Assembly: GCA_018223365.1 (NCBI GenBank)
Contig: JAGTTP010000001.1
Location: 2,078,410 to 2,142,409, forward strand
Length of the DNA: 64,000 nt
From: Clostridiaceae bacterium Marseille-Q4145
GTDB taxonomy: Bacteria; Bacillota; Clostridia; Lachnospirales; Lachnospiraceae
Reading direction: 5' to 3'
Part shown: piece after piece, positions 55,350 through 64,000 of the stretch
Layout of the letters: every line of letters begins with the position of its first letter
Position numbering within the stretch: position 1 is the first letter of the stretch
Program-made: the position numbers and the translations under genes
The notes under the pieces: model-generated
What the model was told of the DNA's origin: nothing
Database searches by the model: none
Seen by the model: only the letters and a program-made list of their open reading frames with translations

Positions 55350-56891
55350 TTATTCAGAAACGGTTCCATGCAGCTGTTTTAAATAACTGGTAGGGCTCAT
55401 TCCTGTGACTTTCTTAAAAATCTGTGAGAAATACATAGGGTTATTTCCACATCCGACAAGTTCTGCAATGTTGGAAATAGTATCAGCATCCGCGGAAGAC
55501 ATAAGTTCCTTTGCTTTATTTACCCGCATTTCTGTCAGATAAGAAGAGAATTTCTGTCCGGTTTCTTTCACAAATTTCTTACTCAAATAATCTACATTCA
55601 TATAAAATTCATGCTCGGCAATCCATTTTAAAGACAATTCAGAATTGGAAATATGGTCGTTTACATAGCGTTTGATTCGGTCACTGATATCTCCTGTGGA
55701 CTTGGCGGAAGTTGCCAGCCGATGCAGATCAAGAATTTTCTGAATCAAAGCCTCTTTATATTCTTCAGGATTCTCCAACTGGTTCAGCCCCATAAGGAAA
55801 TCAACGGCATTTACCACATGAAAAGCGGAAATGTCAGAAACAGCGGTCATAATAATGGAAGGGGCAATCTGTTTTAAAAGATCAATGTTCTGTAAATGTT
55901 CAATCAATTCTGTCAAAGTATGGATGGCTGGAGTTCCGGAAGAATCGGTTTTAAAAATCCCCTGAATACAATCCTGAATACTTTTCAGCAAATTATTGGA
56001 ATTACTGATGGGAATGGTAGCCTGTCCATTGCAGTAGAGAATGGATTCATAGCGGCGGATCTGTCTAGTAATTTTATTCAGTGTCTGCATCAGATCCGGA
56101 AATACCAGATGCTGCAGAGACGGACTGGTGGTTTCTTCCGAAAAATGCAGGGTGTCTAAAAACTGTTCCAGCTTCTGATAGGATTCCTGGAAAGACCGGA
56201 AAAACAGAATCAGTGTGTTATGGACATAAAGCATATGAGGATGAATTCCCGGGTATTCGTCAGTCCAGAATTGCAGAATCTGGTGAAATGCATCGGCCTG
56301 GTTGCGGTCTTCCACATAGTAGAGATAAAAAACGTCAACGGGAGCATCTGTAAGGTCAAAATATTTGCGATAGTCCTTGAAATAATTTTGAATCACATTT
56401 TCCGAGGCATCTGCGGAATGGGCAAGGTAGCGGTTGATGATATTGATGATCATATTGGTGAGCATCTGACTTTTCATTTGCACATGTTCTTCCACAATAT
56501 TTTTTGTGAGCAGCTGATGCTGATATTCAGACTGAATTTCCCGGATACTGTTGATAATCTGATCTTCACTGCAGGGTTTCAGCAGATAATGCCGTACGCC
56601 GTATTTCATGGCAGTTTTGGCATATTCAAATTCGTTGTAGCCGGACAGAATAATGAACTGTGTATCTTCGTTGATTTCATGCATTTTTTCAATCAGATCA
56701 AGACCTGACAAACCAGGCATCCGAATGTCGGTGAGAACAATATCTGGATATTGATCGAGAATCATGTTATAAGCTTCGATTCCGTCCCTGGCAGTGCCAA
56801 TGACATCGATATCCAGTGATTTCCAGTCAATAAAAGAGCAGATGGTTTCCCGAATTGCTTTTTCATCGTCCGCAATTAAAAGTTTCAGCAT
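55350..56891 (-). CDS. YesN-type response regulator with AraC DNA-binding domain
   Basis: A 513-residue regulator: receiver domain (Asp55 in IVLTDIRMPG, Lys in YLLKPC), a long middle region (about 130-400), and a C-terminal AraC/XylS pair of helix-turn-helices (about 415-510, ending VGCGNNPMYFSQIFKKVTGMSPTSYL). These act with YesM-type kinases to control carbohydrate uptake genes. The kinase gene lies 11 bases upstream on the same strand, and the sugar ABC genes are divergent, so these are its probable targets. Confidence 0.93.
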   Translation of the reverse strand: MLKLLIADDEKAIRETICSFIDWKSLDIDVIGTARDGIEAYNMILDQYPDIVLTDIRMPGLSGLDLIEKMHEINEDTQFIILSGYNEFEYAKTAMKYGVRHYLLKPCSEDQIINSIREIQSEYQHQLLTKNIVEEHVQMKSQMLTNMIINIINRYLAHSADASENVIQNYFKDYRKYFDLTDAPVDVFYLYYVEDRNQADAFHQILQFWTDEYPGIHPHMLYVHNTLILFFRSFQESYQKLEQFLDTLHFSEETTSPSLQHLVFPDLMQTLNKITRQIRRYESILYCNGQATIPISNSNNLLKSIQDCIQGIFKTDSSGTPAIHTLTELIEHLQNIDLLKQIAPSIIMTAVSDISAFHVVNAVDFLMGLNQLENPEEYKEALIQKILDLHRLATSAKSTGDISDRIKRYVNDHISNSELSLKWIAEHEFYMNVDYLSKKFVKETGQKFSSYLTEMRVNKAKELMSSADADTISNIAELVGCGNNPMYFSQIFKKVTGMSPTSYLKQLHGTVSE

Positions 56892-56902
56892 AGTAACATC
56901 TC

Positions 56903-58672
56903 CTAAGTTTGTGGAATGATAATTTCTGCGACGGCATGTTCGTCATCAAGATTATATAAATGAAGGCCATAATGTTCGCCGTAAATTAACTGGATCCGTT
57001 GATGGATGTTCAGCAGTCCGATTCCAATTCCGTGAGGTTTGACCGTCCCGTCTTGTAGTTTTTCCAGCAGATGGTCTTCAAACTGGGAGCCATTATTTGT
57101 GACGGTAATGTGGATGGTGTGATTTTCGGCATATCCTTTCAGGCGGATATGGCAGGTGTCTGCAATGACTTCCATGGCATAATTGATGGCATTGTCAATC
57201 AATGGCTGGATGGTCATTTGCGGAAGTTCTGCATCTAGGATGGATTCTTCGATCTCCTGTTGATAGTCCAGCCGTTCTTCATCGAACCGGATCCGCTGAA
57301 TGGTGATGTAGTCCTGTACAATCTGCAATTCGTGTCGAATTGTAAAATTAGAATTTTTCTCACTGAGGGTTGCCCGGAGCAGATCACCAAGAGCCTGTAC
57401 CATATGTGAAATATCAGTGGCGCCAATGGCTTTGGCTCGCCAGTTCACGGATTCCAGCGCATTATACAGAAAATGGGGATTAATCTGGCTTTCCAGCGCC
57501 TTTAATTTTGCATCTTTTGTCAGAATTTCATTGACGTAGTTCTGCTGAATTAATCGTTGAATTTCTATGGTCATTTGATTGAACTGTTGGTGAAGGATGC
57601 CTGCTTCATCAATACGTCCATTGTAATCATAATCGCATACAGGCAGGGAGGATTCATCCTTTCCAAACTGTTTCATTTTTTCAACCAGCCGTGCAAAATC
57701 GTCGGTGACAGATCGAATCATGGTCCGTGACAAAAAGAAGATCAATGCAATGGAAAAAATAATGATTCCGATAGAAATTCCCCATGTAAGGTGCAGTGCA
57801 TTGGAAATATGGGAATAGGGAACCAGACAGATATAGTCCCAGTTGTTGTTTTCGATTCTTCCCCTGGTACAGAAATAAGGTTTATTTCCAAGTGTGATAA
57901 TATCATAGGTATTTTTCAGATCGTTGTAAATGGTAACAATATCCTTTTCTTCCAGATATTTGGAATGGTAAATTTCCTGGTCATTCTGATAAATAATATA
58001 TTGAGCGGAACCGTTCTGCATAATGGACTGGGTAGATGACCGTATCAGTCGGTCCATGTCAATGCGTACTACAACGGTACCAAGTGTTTCAAACTTCAGA
58101 TTCTGTACTCTTCGGGAATCACGTCCGAGAAACAGTCCATAACTGTTGCAGTAATCTGTGATCCAGCAGGCATATCCGGAATTTTCAGCGGCATGTGAGA
58201 TAATATTTGCAGCAATGTCTTCCGGAATATCATCGGAGTCAGCGTGAAAACTGGAGGACACAAATTTGGGGTTGTACAAACTGATATAGCTGATATCGTT
58301 GCTTTTATAATTCTGGTAATAATCAACCAGCGCTGCACTGATGGTATTATCAGCATTCTGCTTCAGAACCCAAGATTCTGGTTCGTCTGCAATGGAAATC
58401 AGGCTTTTTCGGATATATTGATTGGAAATAATCGCATTGGTCATGGATTCGATATTGGCAAGTTTGGATGAAATATCTTCCGCACTGTAATTGAGAGATC
58501 CGGCCAGCGCCTGGTAAAGCTGAACATTATAGGAATTTACCAGGATAAAACTGCAGATCAGAGTGGCTAGAGAGACAAGCGCAATAGAGAATGCAGTGAT
58601 CAGTGCAATTTTTATTTTTAATGGATAATTTTGGATTCTACATAATAAGAAAGTAAATCTTTTTTTCAACAT
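56903..58672 (-). CDS. YesM-type sensor histidine kinase
   Basis: A 589-residue kinase with two membrane helices (about 22-47 and 297-320) flanking a large extracytoplasmic dCACHE-like sensor, HAMP, and the His_kinase/HATPase pair typical of YesM (ALESQINPHFLYNALESVNW, His near 398; LIDNAINYAMEV; GIGIGLLNIHQRIQLIYG). It phosphorylates the YesN-type regulator encoded directly downstream. The divergent substrate-binding protein may deliver the sugar signal to its sensor domain; this is inference from similar systems. Confidence 0.93.
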   Translation of the reverse strand: MLKKRFTFLLCRIQNYPLKIKIALITAFSIALVSLATLICSFILVNSYNVQLYQALAGSLNYSAEDISSKLANIESMTNAIISNQYIRKSLISIADEPESWVLKQNADNTISAALVDYYQNYKSNDISYISLYNPKFVSSSFHADSDDIPEDIAANIISHAAENSGYACWITDYCNSYGLFLGRDSRRVQNLKFETLGTVVVRIDMDRLIRSSTQSIMQNGSAQYIIYQNDQEIYHSKYLEEKDIVTIYNDLKNTYDIITLGNKPYFCTRGRIENNNWDYICLVPYSHISNALHLTWGISIGIIIFSIALIFFLSRTMIRSVTDDFARLVEKMKQFGKDESSLPVCDYDYNGRIDEAGILHQQFNQMTIEIQRLIQQNYVNEILTKDAKLKALESQINPHFLYNALESVNWRAKAIGATDISHMVQALGDLLRATLSEKNSNFTIRHELQIVQDYITIQRIRFDEERLDYQQEIEESILDAELPQMTIQPLIDNAINYAMEVIADTCHIRLKGYAENHTIHITVTNNGSQFEDHLLEKLQDGTVKPHGIGIGLLNIHQRIQLIYGEHYGLHLYNLDDEHAVAEIIIPQT

Positions 58673-58811
58673 AATAAGTGGATTCCTCCTGTCCTGATTA
58701 CATTTGAAGTATAAAGGAAAATGAAAAAGATTACAATTTCCGGAGTGGCAGAAGTCGGATTTTTGAATAGAGATATCGGATTTGTATATATGTTTTTCTG
58801 CCTGAATTCAT

Positions 58812-58843
58812 TATAATGTCAACATAAAGTAAACGCGCGTTAC
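58812..58843 (+). promoter_or_regulatory. TATAAT box with a cre/LacI-like palindrome downstream
   Basis: TATAAT at 58812-58817 lacks a good -35, as expected for an activator-dependent promoter. GTAAACGCGCGTTAC (58829-58843) is a near-palindrome with the central CG of LacI/CcpA sites and would overlap the first transcribed bases, where binding should repress. Confidence 0.5.
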
Positions 58844-58876
58844 AAAAGCACTGAAAAACAAATTGGAGGGTACATA

Positions 58877-59950
58877 ATGAAGAAAAAAGTTTTAACGGTG
58901 GTATTAGCAATGGCAATGGCTACATCTCTTCTGGCAGGATGCGGAAGTAGTGCAGACAGCACGACCGATACGGCAGCAGCAACAGACACCACAGATGCGC
59001 AGGACAGTGAAGCAGAAGCTACGGATAAAGGGGCAGATCCATCAGACTACAAAGTAGTAATGGTGGTAAAACAGTCCGATTCCTGGTTCGATGACATGGC
59101 TACTGGCATTGAACAGCTGAAAAAAGATACCGGATTAAATGTATCTGTTCAGGTTCCGGAAACTGGAGATGCAGCAAGCCAGATTTCCATTATGGAAGAT
59201 CTGATTGCACAGGATGTAGATGCAATTTGTGTGGTACCGAATGATCCGAATGCACTGGTACCGACTATTGAAAAAGCAAAAGAGGCTGGAATTGTTGTTG
59301 TAACTCATGAGGCTCCTGGTATTGCAGACAGTGTTGATCTTGACGTAGAGGCATTTGTAAATGAGACATTTGGTGAACTGTTTGCAGAAAAAGTGGCAAC
59401 CGCAATGGGTGGAAAAGGAAAATATGCAGGACTGGTTGGCGGTCTGACTATGGAAACTCATATGGCATGGTATAACGCAGCAGTTTCTTATCTGGAAGAG
59501 AATTATCCGGATATGGAAAATGTATCCGCAGAGCCGTACGAGGATGGAAATAGTGTAGAGGGTGCACATGACAAAGCGCTTGAAATCTTAAAAGCTTATC
59601 CGGACATTGCCGGATTCTTCGATTGTTCCGCACAGGGCGGTGGAATCTGCGAAGCTCTTCAGGAAAATGATCTTGGCGGAAAAGTAAAAGTTGTTTCTCT
59701 TGCACTGCCGTCCATGTCTTCTACTTACCTGAAAGATGGTTCTATGGCAAGCGGACTTTGCTGGAGACCTGCTGATGCTGGCTATGCAGCATGCTACGCA
59801 GCATATCTGATTGCATCTGGTCAGGGTATTGAGAACGGAGCAGACCTGAAAGCAACCGGATATGAGAACATCGAGTTAGATGGAAATATCGGTTATGGAA
59901 ATGCACCGCTTGAGTTCACTGCAGACAACATTGATGATTACAACTTCTAA
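58877..59950 (+). CDS. Sugar ABC transporter substrate-binding lipoprotein (RbsB/LsrB-like)
   Basis: A 357-residue lipoprotein: lipobox LLAGCG (Cys near 22), an acidic Thr/Ala-rich linker (about 24-52), then a periplasmic-binding-protein type I fold (about 55-345). Typical landmarks are VKQSDSWFDDMATGIEQL, EDLIAQDVDAICVVPNDPNA and FFDCSAQGGGICEAL. It should capture a sugar or sugar-like compound such as ribose, rhamnose or AI-2; the ligand cannot be read from the sequence. TTGGAGGG precedes ATG 58877. It heads an ABC operon divergent from the YesM/YesN pair. Confidence 0.92.
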   Translation: MKKKVLTVVLAMAMATSLLAGCGSSADSTTDTAAATDTTDAQDSEAEATDKGADPSDYKVVMVVKQSDSWFDDMATGIEQLKKDTGLNVSVQVPETGDAASQISIMEDLIAQDVDAICVVPNDPNALVPTIEKAKEAGIVVVTHEAPGIADSVDLDVEAFVNETFGELFAEKVATAMGGKGKYAGLVGGLTMETHMAWYNAAVSYLEENYPDMENVSAEPYEDGNSVEGAHDKALEILKAYPDIAGFFDCSAQGGGICEALQENDLGGKVKVVSLALPSMSSTYLKDGSMASGLCWRPADAGYAACYAAYLIASGQGIENGADLKATGYENIELDGNIGYGNAPLEFTADNIDDYNF

Positions 59951-59966
59951 TAGGATATGAAAGAAT

Positions 59967-59996
59967 GCACTGCCTGATAGAAATATCAGGCAGTGC
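59967..59996 (+). promoter_or_regulatory. Perfect intercistronic hairpin with GAAA loop
   Basis: GCACTGCCTGATA pairs with TATCAGGCAGTGC across a GAAA tetraloop, 17 bases after the binding-protein stop. No T run follows, so it more likely stabilises the upstream mRNA or partly attenuates than terminates. Confidence 0.75.
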
Positions 59997-60014
59997 TTAT
60001 CAGGAGGCAGGACA

Positions 60015-61541
60015 ATGGAACCTATTCTTTGTGCTAACAATATAAGTAAGTCTTTTATCGGAGTTCGAGCGCTCAATAACATTGATATTACCATCAATGC
60101 AGGGGAAATTCATTGCCTTGCAGGAGAAAATGGATGTGGAAAATCCACACTTGTAAAATGTATTTCCGGTGTTTACACACCCGATGAAGGAACGATTACC
60201 GTAGAGGGAACTGTACATAAATCCATGACGCCGCTGGAAGCCATGAATCATGGCATACAGGTTATTTATCAGGATTTATCACTTTTTCAGCACATGACCG
60301 TGGCTGAAAATATTGCAATCAGTAAATTAAAATTTGAACATACCAAAATTATTAACTGGAAAAAAATCAAAGAAATCGCGCAGGAGCAGTTGAATAAAAT
60401 CGGGGTCACCATGAACCTGGATGAAACTGTAGGAGAAATCTCCATGGCAAATAAACAGATGGTTGCCATTTGCCGTGCGCTTGCACAGAATGCAAAGATC
60501 CTTTTTATGGATGAACCGACCACGGCTTTGACGAAAACAGAGGTCAGTCATTTAATGAAAGTAATGCTGGAACTGAAGAAAAAGGGTCTGGCGATTGTAT
60601 TTATTAGCCATAAACTGGATGAAGTATTTGAGGTGGCTGACAAAATAACGATTTTTAGAAATGGAAACAAGATTGGCGATTTCAACAGTGAGGAGCTGGA
60701 TGAAAAGAGCCTGTCTTACTATATGACGGGAAGAGAAATTGAATATCCGAGATATCACAGAACCTGCGAAGACAATACACCGATTCTGGAAGTAGAAGGA
60801 TTAACCAGAACAGGACAGTATTCGGATATCAGTTTGAAAGTCCGTCCGGGAGATATTATCGGACTTACCGGTCTTTTGGGATCCGGAAGAACGGAACTTG
60901 CCATGTCACTGTTCGGACTGAACAAACCACAGGCAGGAAAAATAAAAGTAAATGGCAAAGAGATAGCGATTACCTCTCCCATGGTGGCAACCCAGTGTGG
61001 AATTGCACTGCTTCCCGAGGATCGTTCCAAACAGGGACTTTTCCTTGAAAGAAAGATCAAGGAAAATATTTCTTCCCCGATCATTCATGAAATCTGCAGC
61101 AATGGTATCATCAGTCATAAAAAAGAGGATGAGCTTGCAGAAAAGTATGTGGAACAGTTAAAGGTGAGAACACCTTCCATTGATACAGTAGTTGGAACTC
61201 TTTCCGGTGGAAATCAGCAGAAGGTAGTCATCAGCAAATGGATTGCCACAAAGCCGAAAGTATTTATTATGGATACTCCGACCGTTGGTATTGATATTGG
61301 TTCCAAAGCAGAAATTTATGAGCAAATTCATAATTTTGCGAAGGAAGGAATGGCAATTATTCTGATTTCCGATGAAATTCAGGAGATTATGGCCAACTGC
61401 AACCGTGTGCTTGTGCTCGCAAATGGAAAAGCAGTGAAATGGATGGAAGAAGAGGAACTGGCGCAGGAGGGTGCTGATAAGGTGCTTTATGATGTGATCA
61501 GCAGACAAATTTCAGATACAGCAGCCGGGGAGGTGCATTAG
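60015..61541 (+). CDS. Sugar ABC transporter ATP-binding protein, two domains (RbsA-like)
   Basis: A 508-residue fused ATPase. Domain 1 has Walker A GENGCGKSTLVKC, a degenerate signature (ISMANKQMVAICRAL) and Walker B LFMDEPTTAL. Domain 2 has the degenerate P-loop GLLGSGRTELAMS, signature LSGGNQQKVVISKW and Walker B VFIMDTPTVGID, where Thr replaces the usual catalytic Glu. Such asymmetric sites are typical of RbsA/MglA-type importers, although the Glu-to-Thr change is less usual. CAGGAGG precedes ATG 60015; the first permease starts one base after the stop. Confidence 0.94.
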   Translation: MEPILCANNISKSFIGVRALNNIDITINAGEIHCLAGENGCGKSTLVKCISGVYTPDEGTITVEGTVHKSMTPLEAMNHGIQVIYQDLSLFQHMTVAENIAISKLKFEHTKIINWKKIKEIAQEQLNKIGVTMNLDETVGEISMANKQMVAICRALAQNAKILFMDEPTTALTKTEVSHLMKVMLELKKKGLAIVFISHKLDEVFEVADKITIFRNGNKIGDFNSEELDEKSLSYYMTGREIEYPRYHRTCEDNTPILEVEGLTRTGQYSDISLKVRPGDIIGLTGLLGSGRTELAMSLFGLNKPQAGKIKVNGKEIAITSPMVATQCGIALLPEDRSKQGLFLERKIKENISSPIIHEICSNGIISHKKEDELAEKYVEQLKVRTPSIDTVVGTLSGGNQQKVVISKWIATKPKVFIMDTPTVGIDIGSKAEIYEQIHNFAKEGMAIILISDEIQEIMANCNRVLVLANGKAVKWMEEEELAQEGADKVLYDVISRQISDTAAGEVH

Positions 61542-61542
61542 A

Positions 61543-62538
61543 ATGAAAAAAATAGACTCATTTCAGCGAATGCTGTTACTGATTATTATCATCTACAGCG
61601 TATTTGTAGGAATTAAGAACCCGGGATTTTTACAGATTCAGACTGTATTTGATATTGCAAAGACTTCTTCCACAACCATGATTGTGGCAATGGGACTTCT
61701 GGTCGTTATGATTTCCGGTGGAATAGATGTTTCCTTTATGGCAATCGCATTGTTTGGAAGTTACACATCCCTTTATATTATGATTCAGACAGGCATCAGC
61801 AGCCTGGCATTTGCATTTATTGTTTCCATGCTGATTGGAGTTGTTCTTGGTCTGGTCAATGCAGTGCTTATTAACTGGCTGAAACTTCCTCCTTTCATTA
61901 TTACACTGGGTACGCAGAACCTGTTTCATGGAATCATGACTACATTTATCAGTGACAAATCATTCGGCTCGGGAGTGCTGCCGGAATGTATGCATTCCTT
62001 TGGTCAGGGTACCATTTTTAAAATTGCGACAGCAAATGGTTCCACTGGTTTAACAGTGTCCATTATTCCGGTATTGCTTGCAGGCTTGGCAACCTATTTT
62101 ATTTTGCGGAAAACCATGATTGGAAGAGGCATTGTTGCCATCGGAAATGATGAAGAATCCGCAAGACGCGCAGGATTTAATCCATTTCGGATCAGACTCT
62201 TCGTATATGCATATTCCGGAGCACTGGCAGGAATGATGGGCATTGTTTATGCAGCACAGGTGAATGCGCTTTATCCCAATAAGATGGTGGGAGACGAGCT
62301 GACAGTCGTGGCGGCAGTTGTTATTGGCGGAACAAAGATCACAGGAGGACAGGGAAAAATCTTCGGAGCCGTGCTGGGTGTTCTGATTACCTACTTGTTA
62401 AATTCCACTCTGATTATGATCGGACTGTCTTCTTCCTGGAATAACCTGTTTGTAGGAGCAATTCTGGTGATCGCGGTTGCACTTACTTCCTATCAGGAAA
62501 GAGTGAAAAATAGGAAACATTTGATATTTACGGAATAG
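61543..62538 (+). CDS. Sugar ABC transporter permease 1 (RbsC-like)
   Basis: A 331-residue integral membrane protein with eight to ten helices of the ribose/branched-chain permease family. Markers are VVMISGGIDVSFMAIA near 60 and AIGNDEESARRAGFNPFRIRL near 205 (the EAA-like coupling region). It forms a heterodimer with the next permease. GGGGAGG before ATG 61543 lies inside the end of the ATPase gene. Confidence 0.93.
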   Translation: MKKIDSFQRMLLLIIIIYSVFVGIKNPGFLQIQTVFDIAKTSSTTMIVAMGLLVVMISGGIDVSFMAIALFGSYTSLYIMIQTGISSLAFAFIVSMLIGVVLGLVNAVLINWLKLPPFIITLGTQNLFHGIMTTFISDKSFGSGVLPECMHSFGQGTIFKIATANGSTGLTVSIIPVLLAGLATYFILRKTMIGRGIVAIGNDEESARRAGFNPFRIRLFVYAYSGALAGMMGIVYAAQVNALYPNKMVGDELTVVAAVVIGGTKITGGQGKIFGAVLGVLITYLLNSTLIMIGLSSSWNNLFVGAILVIAVALTSYQERVKNRKHLIFTE

Positions 62539-62550
62539 GAGAGGATACAC

Positions 62551-63579
62551 ATGAAACGAATAAAAACTTTTTTGGAAAAAGACCTTAATCTGAGTATCCT
62601 TGTGGGACTTACCACAATTGTGCTGGTTATTGCAGCAGCTGCATTTGGAAGCTCCATGTACTCCGCAAGAAATATTCAGTCTATGGCATTTCAGATTCCA
62701 GAATTTGGATTTCTGGCATTAGCCATGATGCTGTCCAATATGATTGGTGGAATTGACCTTTCCATTATTGCAAATGCCAATACAGTCGCTATTTTTACGG
62801 CTTATGTATTAAATGGAACCTGGGCATTTGGAACGCAAGGACCGGTAAGAATTGTGTTGGCACTGCTTGTTGCACTCTGCACGAGCCTGGTATTTGGGAT
62901 CTTGAATGGATTGATTGTGGCAAAAACATCGGCACCGTCTCTGGTAGCAACACTTGGCACCATGACATTGATCCAGGGAATTGGTATGGCAATCACGGGA
63001 GGAGCCAGCATCGGTGATATTGATCCTGCATTCTCCGGATTTGGAAAAGCAGTATTTCTTGGACTGCCGGTTATTTTCTGGCTGTTCCTGGTAGTTGCAC
63101 TGGTTCTGGGACTGGTCCTTTCTCTGACAGAGTTTGGCCGAAAATTATATTTGTATGGCGGGAATCCGGTAGCGGCAAGGTTCAGTGCCTTTCATAATGA
63201 AAAAATGAGTATGATTTTATTCATGCTGACAGGTGTTCTGGCAGGCGTGGCAGGTCTTATTATCTTAAGCCGTGTAAATTCTGCAAAAGTAGGATACGGA
63301 GATTCCTATCTGCTGCAGACCATGATTGTCTGCGTTATTGGCGGAATTGATCCGAATGGCGGAAAAGGAAAAGTACAGGGAGTGGTCATTGCAATTATTT
63401 TGATGCAGGTAATGTCCAGTGCATTTACCATCATGTCACTTTCTCCTTACACAAAGAAACTGATCTGGGGCGTGATGCTGATTCTGGTGCTGGGACTGAA
63501 TCATTTGATTTCTATTTGGTCTAAGAAGAGCACACTGAAACAAAGTATGAAAAATTTGCAGGCAACAGCCGCAAAATAA
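62551..63579 (+). CDS. Sugar ABC transporter permease 2 (RbsC-like)
   Basis: A 342-residue homologue of the preceding permease, with about ten helices. Markers are LSNMIGGIDLSIIANANT near 63 and YGGNPVAARFSAFHNEKM near 208. Two distinct permeases with one fused ATPase recall the LsrC/LsrD layout rather than the single-permease ribose system. AGGAGAGG precedes ATG 62551. Confidence 0.93.
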   Translation: MKRIKTFLEKDLNLSILVGLTTIVLVIAAAAFGSSMYSARNIQSMAFQIPEFGFLALAMMLSNMIGGIDLSIIANANTVAIFTAYVLNGTWAFGTQGPVRIVLALLVALCTSLVFGILNGLIVAKTSAPSLVATLGTMTLIQGIGMAITGGASIGDIDPAFSGFGKAVFLGLPVIFWLFLVVALVLGLVLSLTEFGRKLYLYGGNPVAARFSAFHNEKMSMILFMLTGVLAGVAGLIILSRVNSAKVGYGDSYLLQTMIVCVIGGIDPNGGKGKVQGVVIAIILMQVMSSAFTIMSLSPYTKKLIWGVMLILVLGLNHLISIWSKKSTLKQSMKNLQATAAK

Positions 63580-63596
63580 AAGGAGGTACAGGCAGA

Positions 63597-64000
63597 ATGA
63601 ATGTTGGAGAAAAGTATAAGGAACTGTATCAGGCAGTCATGGAAGAACATGAGAAAGTATTTGAAAAACAGGATCTTACAGAGCTGGAACAGTTCATGGA
63701 ACTGATCTGCAAAGCAAAAAGAATTTTTCTCATGGGTGTGGGACGGGAAGGAATTTCCACCAGAGGATTTGCCATGCGTCTGATGCATCTTGGAAAAGAA
63801 AGTCACTGGATCTGGGATGACACAACACCAGGTATGCATGAGGGCGATCTCTTTATTGCGACCAATGGCTCTGGACAAATCGGCCACATTACTTATGTAG
63901 TGGAGCAGGCAAAAAAAGCGGGAGCAACTGTTGCAGTAGTGACCGGTTCACCGAAGCAGATTTGTCCGCAGCTGGCAGATTTCGCATTGTTCGTTCCGGC
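63597..64000 (+). CDS. SIS-domain sugar isomerase, 6-phospho-3-hexuloisomerase-like (3' partial)
   Basis: The first 134 residues of a SIS protein cut by the window end. FLMGVGREGISTRGFAMRLMHLGKE and the DLFIATNGSGQIGHITYVVEQAKKAGATVAVVTGSP region match the hexulose-6-phosphate isomerase family, in which GSG-x-T usually stands where GSGQI is seen here. It would isomerise a ketohexose phosphate such as hexulose 6-phosphate to fructose 6-phosphate, suggesting the transported compound is processed through that route. AAAGGAGG precedes ATG 63597, 17 bases after the permease stop. Confidence 0.85.
   Translation, partial: MNVGEKYKELYQAVMEEHEKVFEKQDLTELEQFMELICKAKRIFLMGVGREGISTRGFAMRLMHLGKESHWIWDDTTPGMHEGDLFIATNGSGQIGHITYVVEQAKKAGATVAVVTGSPKQICPQLADFALFVP

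Noticed and set aside
1..64000. CRISPR arrays, tRNA or rRNA genes
   Set aside because: No spaced direct repeats and no tRNA cloverleaf other than the tmRNA acceptor domain were seen. The only rRNA-like match is the short 23S-tail resemblance at about 49738-49750.

Overview
The window looks like chromosomal DNA of a spore-forming, strictly anaerobic Lachnospiraceae-type firmicute (Blautia / Dorea / Ruminococcus relatives). The grounds are a complete but divergent spoIIIA operon, an [FeFe]-hydrogenase trimer, a selenium-dependent molybdenum hydroxylase cluster, YesM/YesN-type regulators, Gram-positive sortase pili, and AGGAGG-type ribosome binding sites with frequent GTG and TTG starts. No rRNA, tRNA or CRISPR array was seen.

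Layout. (1) 1-4.7 kb: a sortase-assembled pilus operon. It encodes a tip-like adhesin (5' end outside the window), a signal-peptidase homologue that has lost its catalytic dyad (SipA-like chaperone), a Spy0128/FctA-type major pilin, a class B sortase and a minor pilin. A divergent tyrosine recombinase follows. (2) 6.2-6.7 kb: a gap with a large palindrome and a possible structured RNA. (3) 6.7-11.3 kb: spoIIIAA to spoIIIAH behind a sigma-E-like promoter, with a very short SpoIIIAF. (4) 11.3-15.1 kb: a thiol/iron-sulfur operon on the minus strand (46-residue CXXC protein, NapH-like ferredoxin, TlpA-like lipoprotein), divergent from its probable two-component system. (5) 15-21.5 kb: membrane and housekeeping genes, including an FKBP isomerase, a methyltransferase, a DUF2975/HTH/DUF4153-like unit with a palindromic operator, and an iron-sulfur aldo/keto reductase. 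(6) 21.7-25.8 kb: hydC-hydB-hydA hydrogenase. (7) 25.9-28.7 kb: a sensor kinase and a response regulator separated by tmRNA (ssrA). (8) 28.8-36.7 kb: a dicarboxylate/amino acid symporter, a Lon-like ATPase without protease, a GntR regulator with its probable operator, a type-2 malate/lactate dehydrogenase, BrnQ, a SprT-like protein and an amidase lipoprotein.

(9) 36.8-49.7 kb: a dense, translationally coupled purine/selenium/molybdenum cluster. It has two NCS2 nucleobase permeases, YqeC, YqeB, an XdhC-type factor, a cysteine desulfurase/selenocysteine lyase, SelD, YedF, a DUF3343 protein, the three xanthine-dehydrogenase-like subunits and MocA. The simplest reading is uptake of a purine (xanthine or urate) and its oxidation or reduction by a hydroxylase carrying a labile selenium atom at the molybdenum site. 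The sulfur/selenium enzymes, SelD, YedF and DUF3343 would supply the selenium, and MocA and XdhC the cofactor. (10) 49.65-51.7 kb: a palindromic element, then a lysine riboswitch controlling an NhaC-family transporter. (11) 52-55.3 kb: a PD-(D/E)XK-like protein and a UvrD-type helicase. (12) 55.3-64 kb: a YesM/YesN sensor-regulator pair divergent from a ribose-type sugar ABC transporter and a 6-phospho-3-hexuloisomerase-like SIS protein cut by the window end.

Most notable for follow-up: the dyad-less signal peptidase and degenerate recombinase in the pilus locus, the 25-bp hairpin burying the ribosome binding site of the second purine permease, the short SpoIIIAF with a possible ATT start, the SprT-like/UvrD-tail fusion, the CXXC micro-protein operon, and three unexplained structured or repeat-like intergenic elements (6.22-6.62, 49.65-49.78 and 51.75-52.13 kb). 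All functional calls come from reading the sequence and family knowledge; no database search was run.
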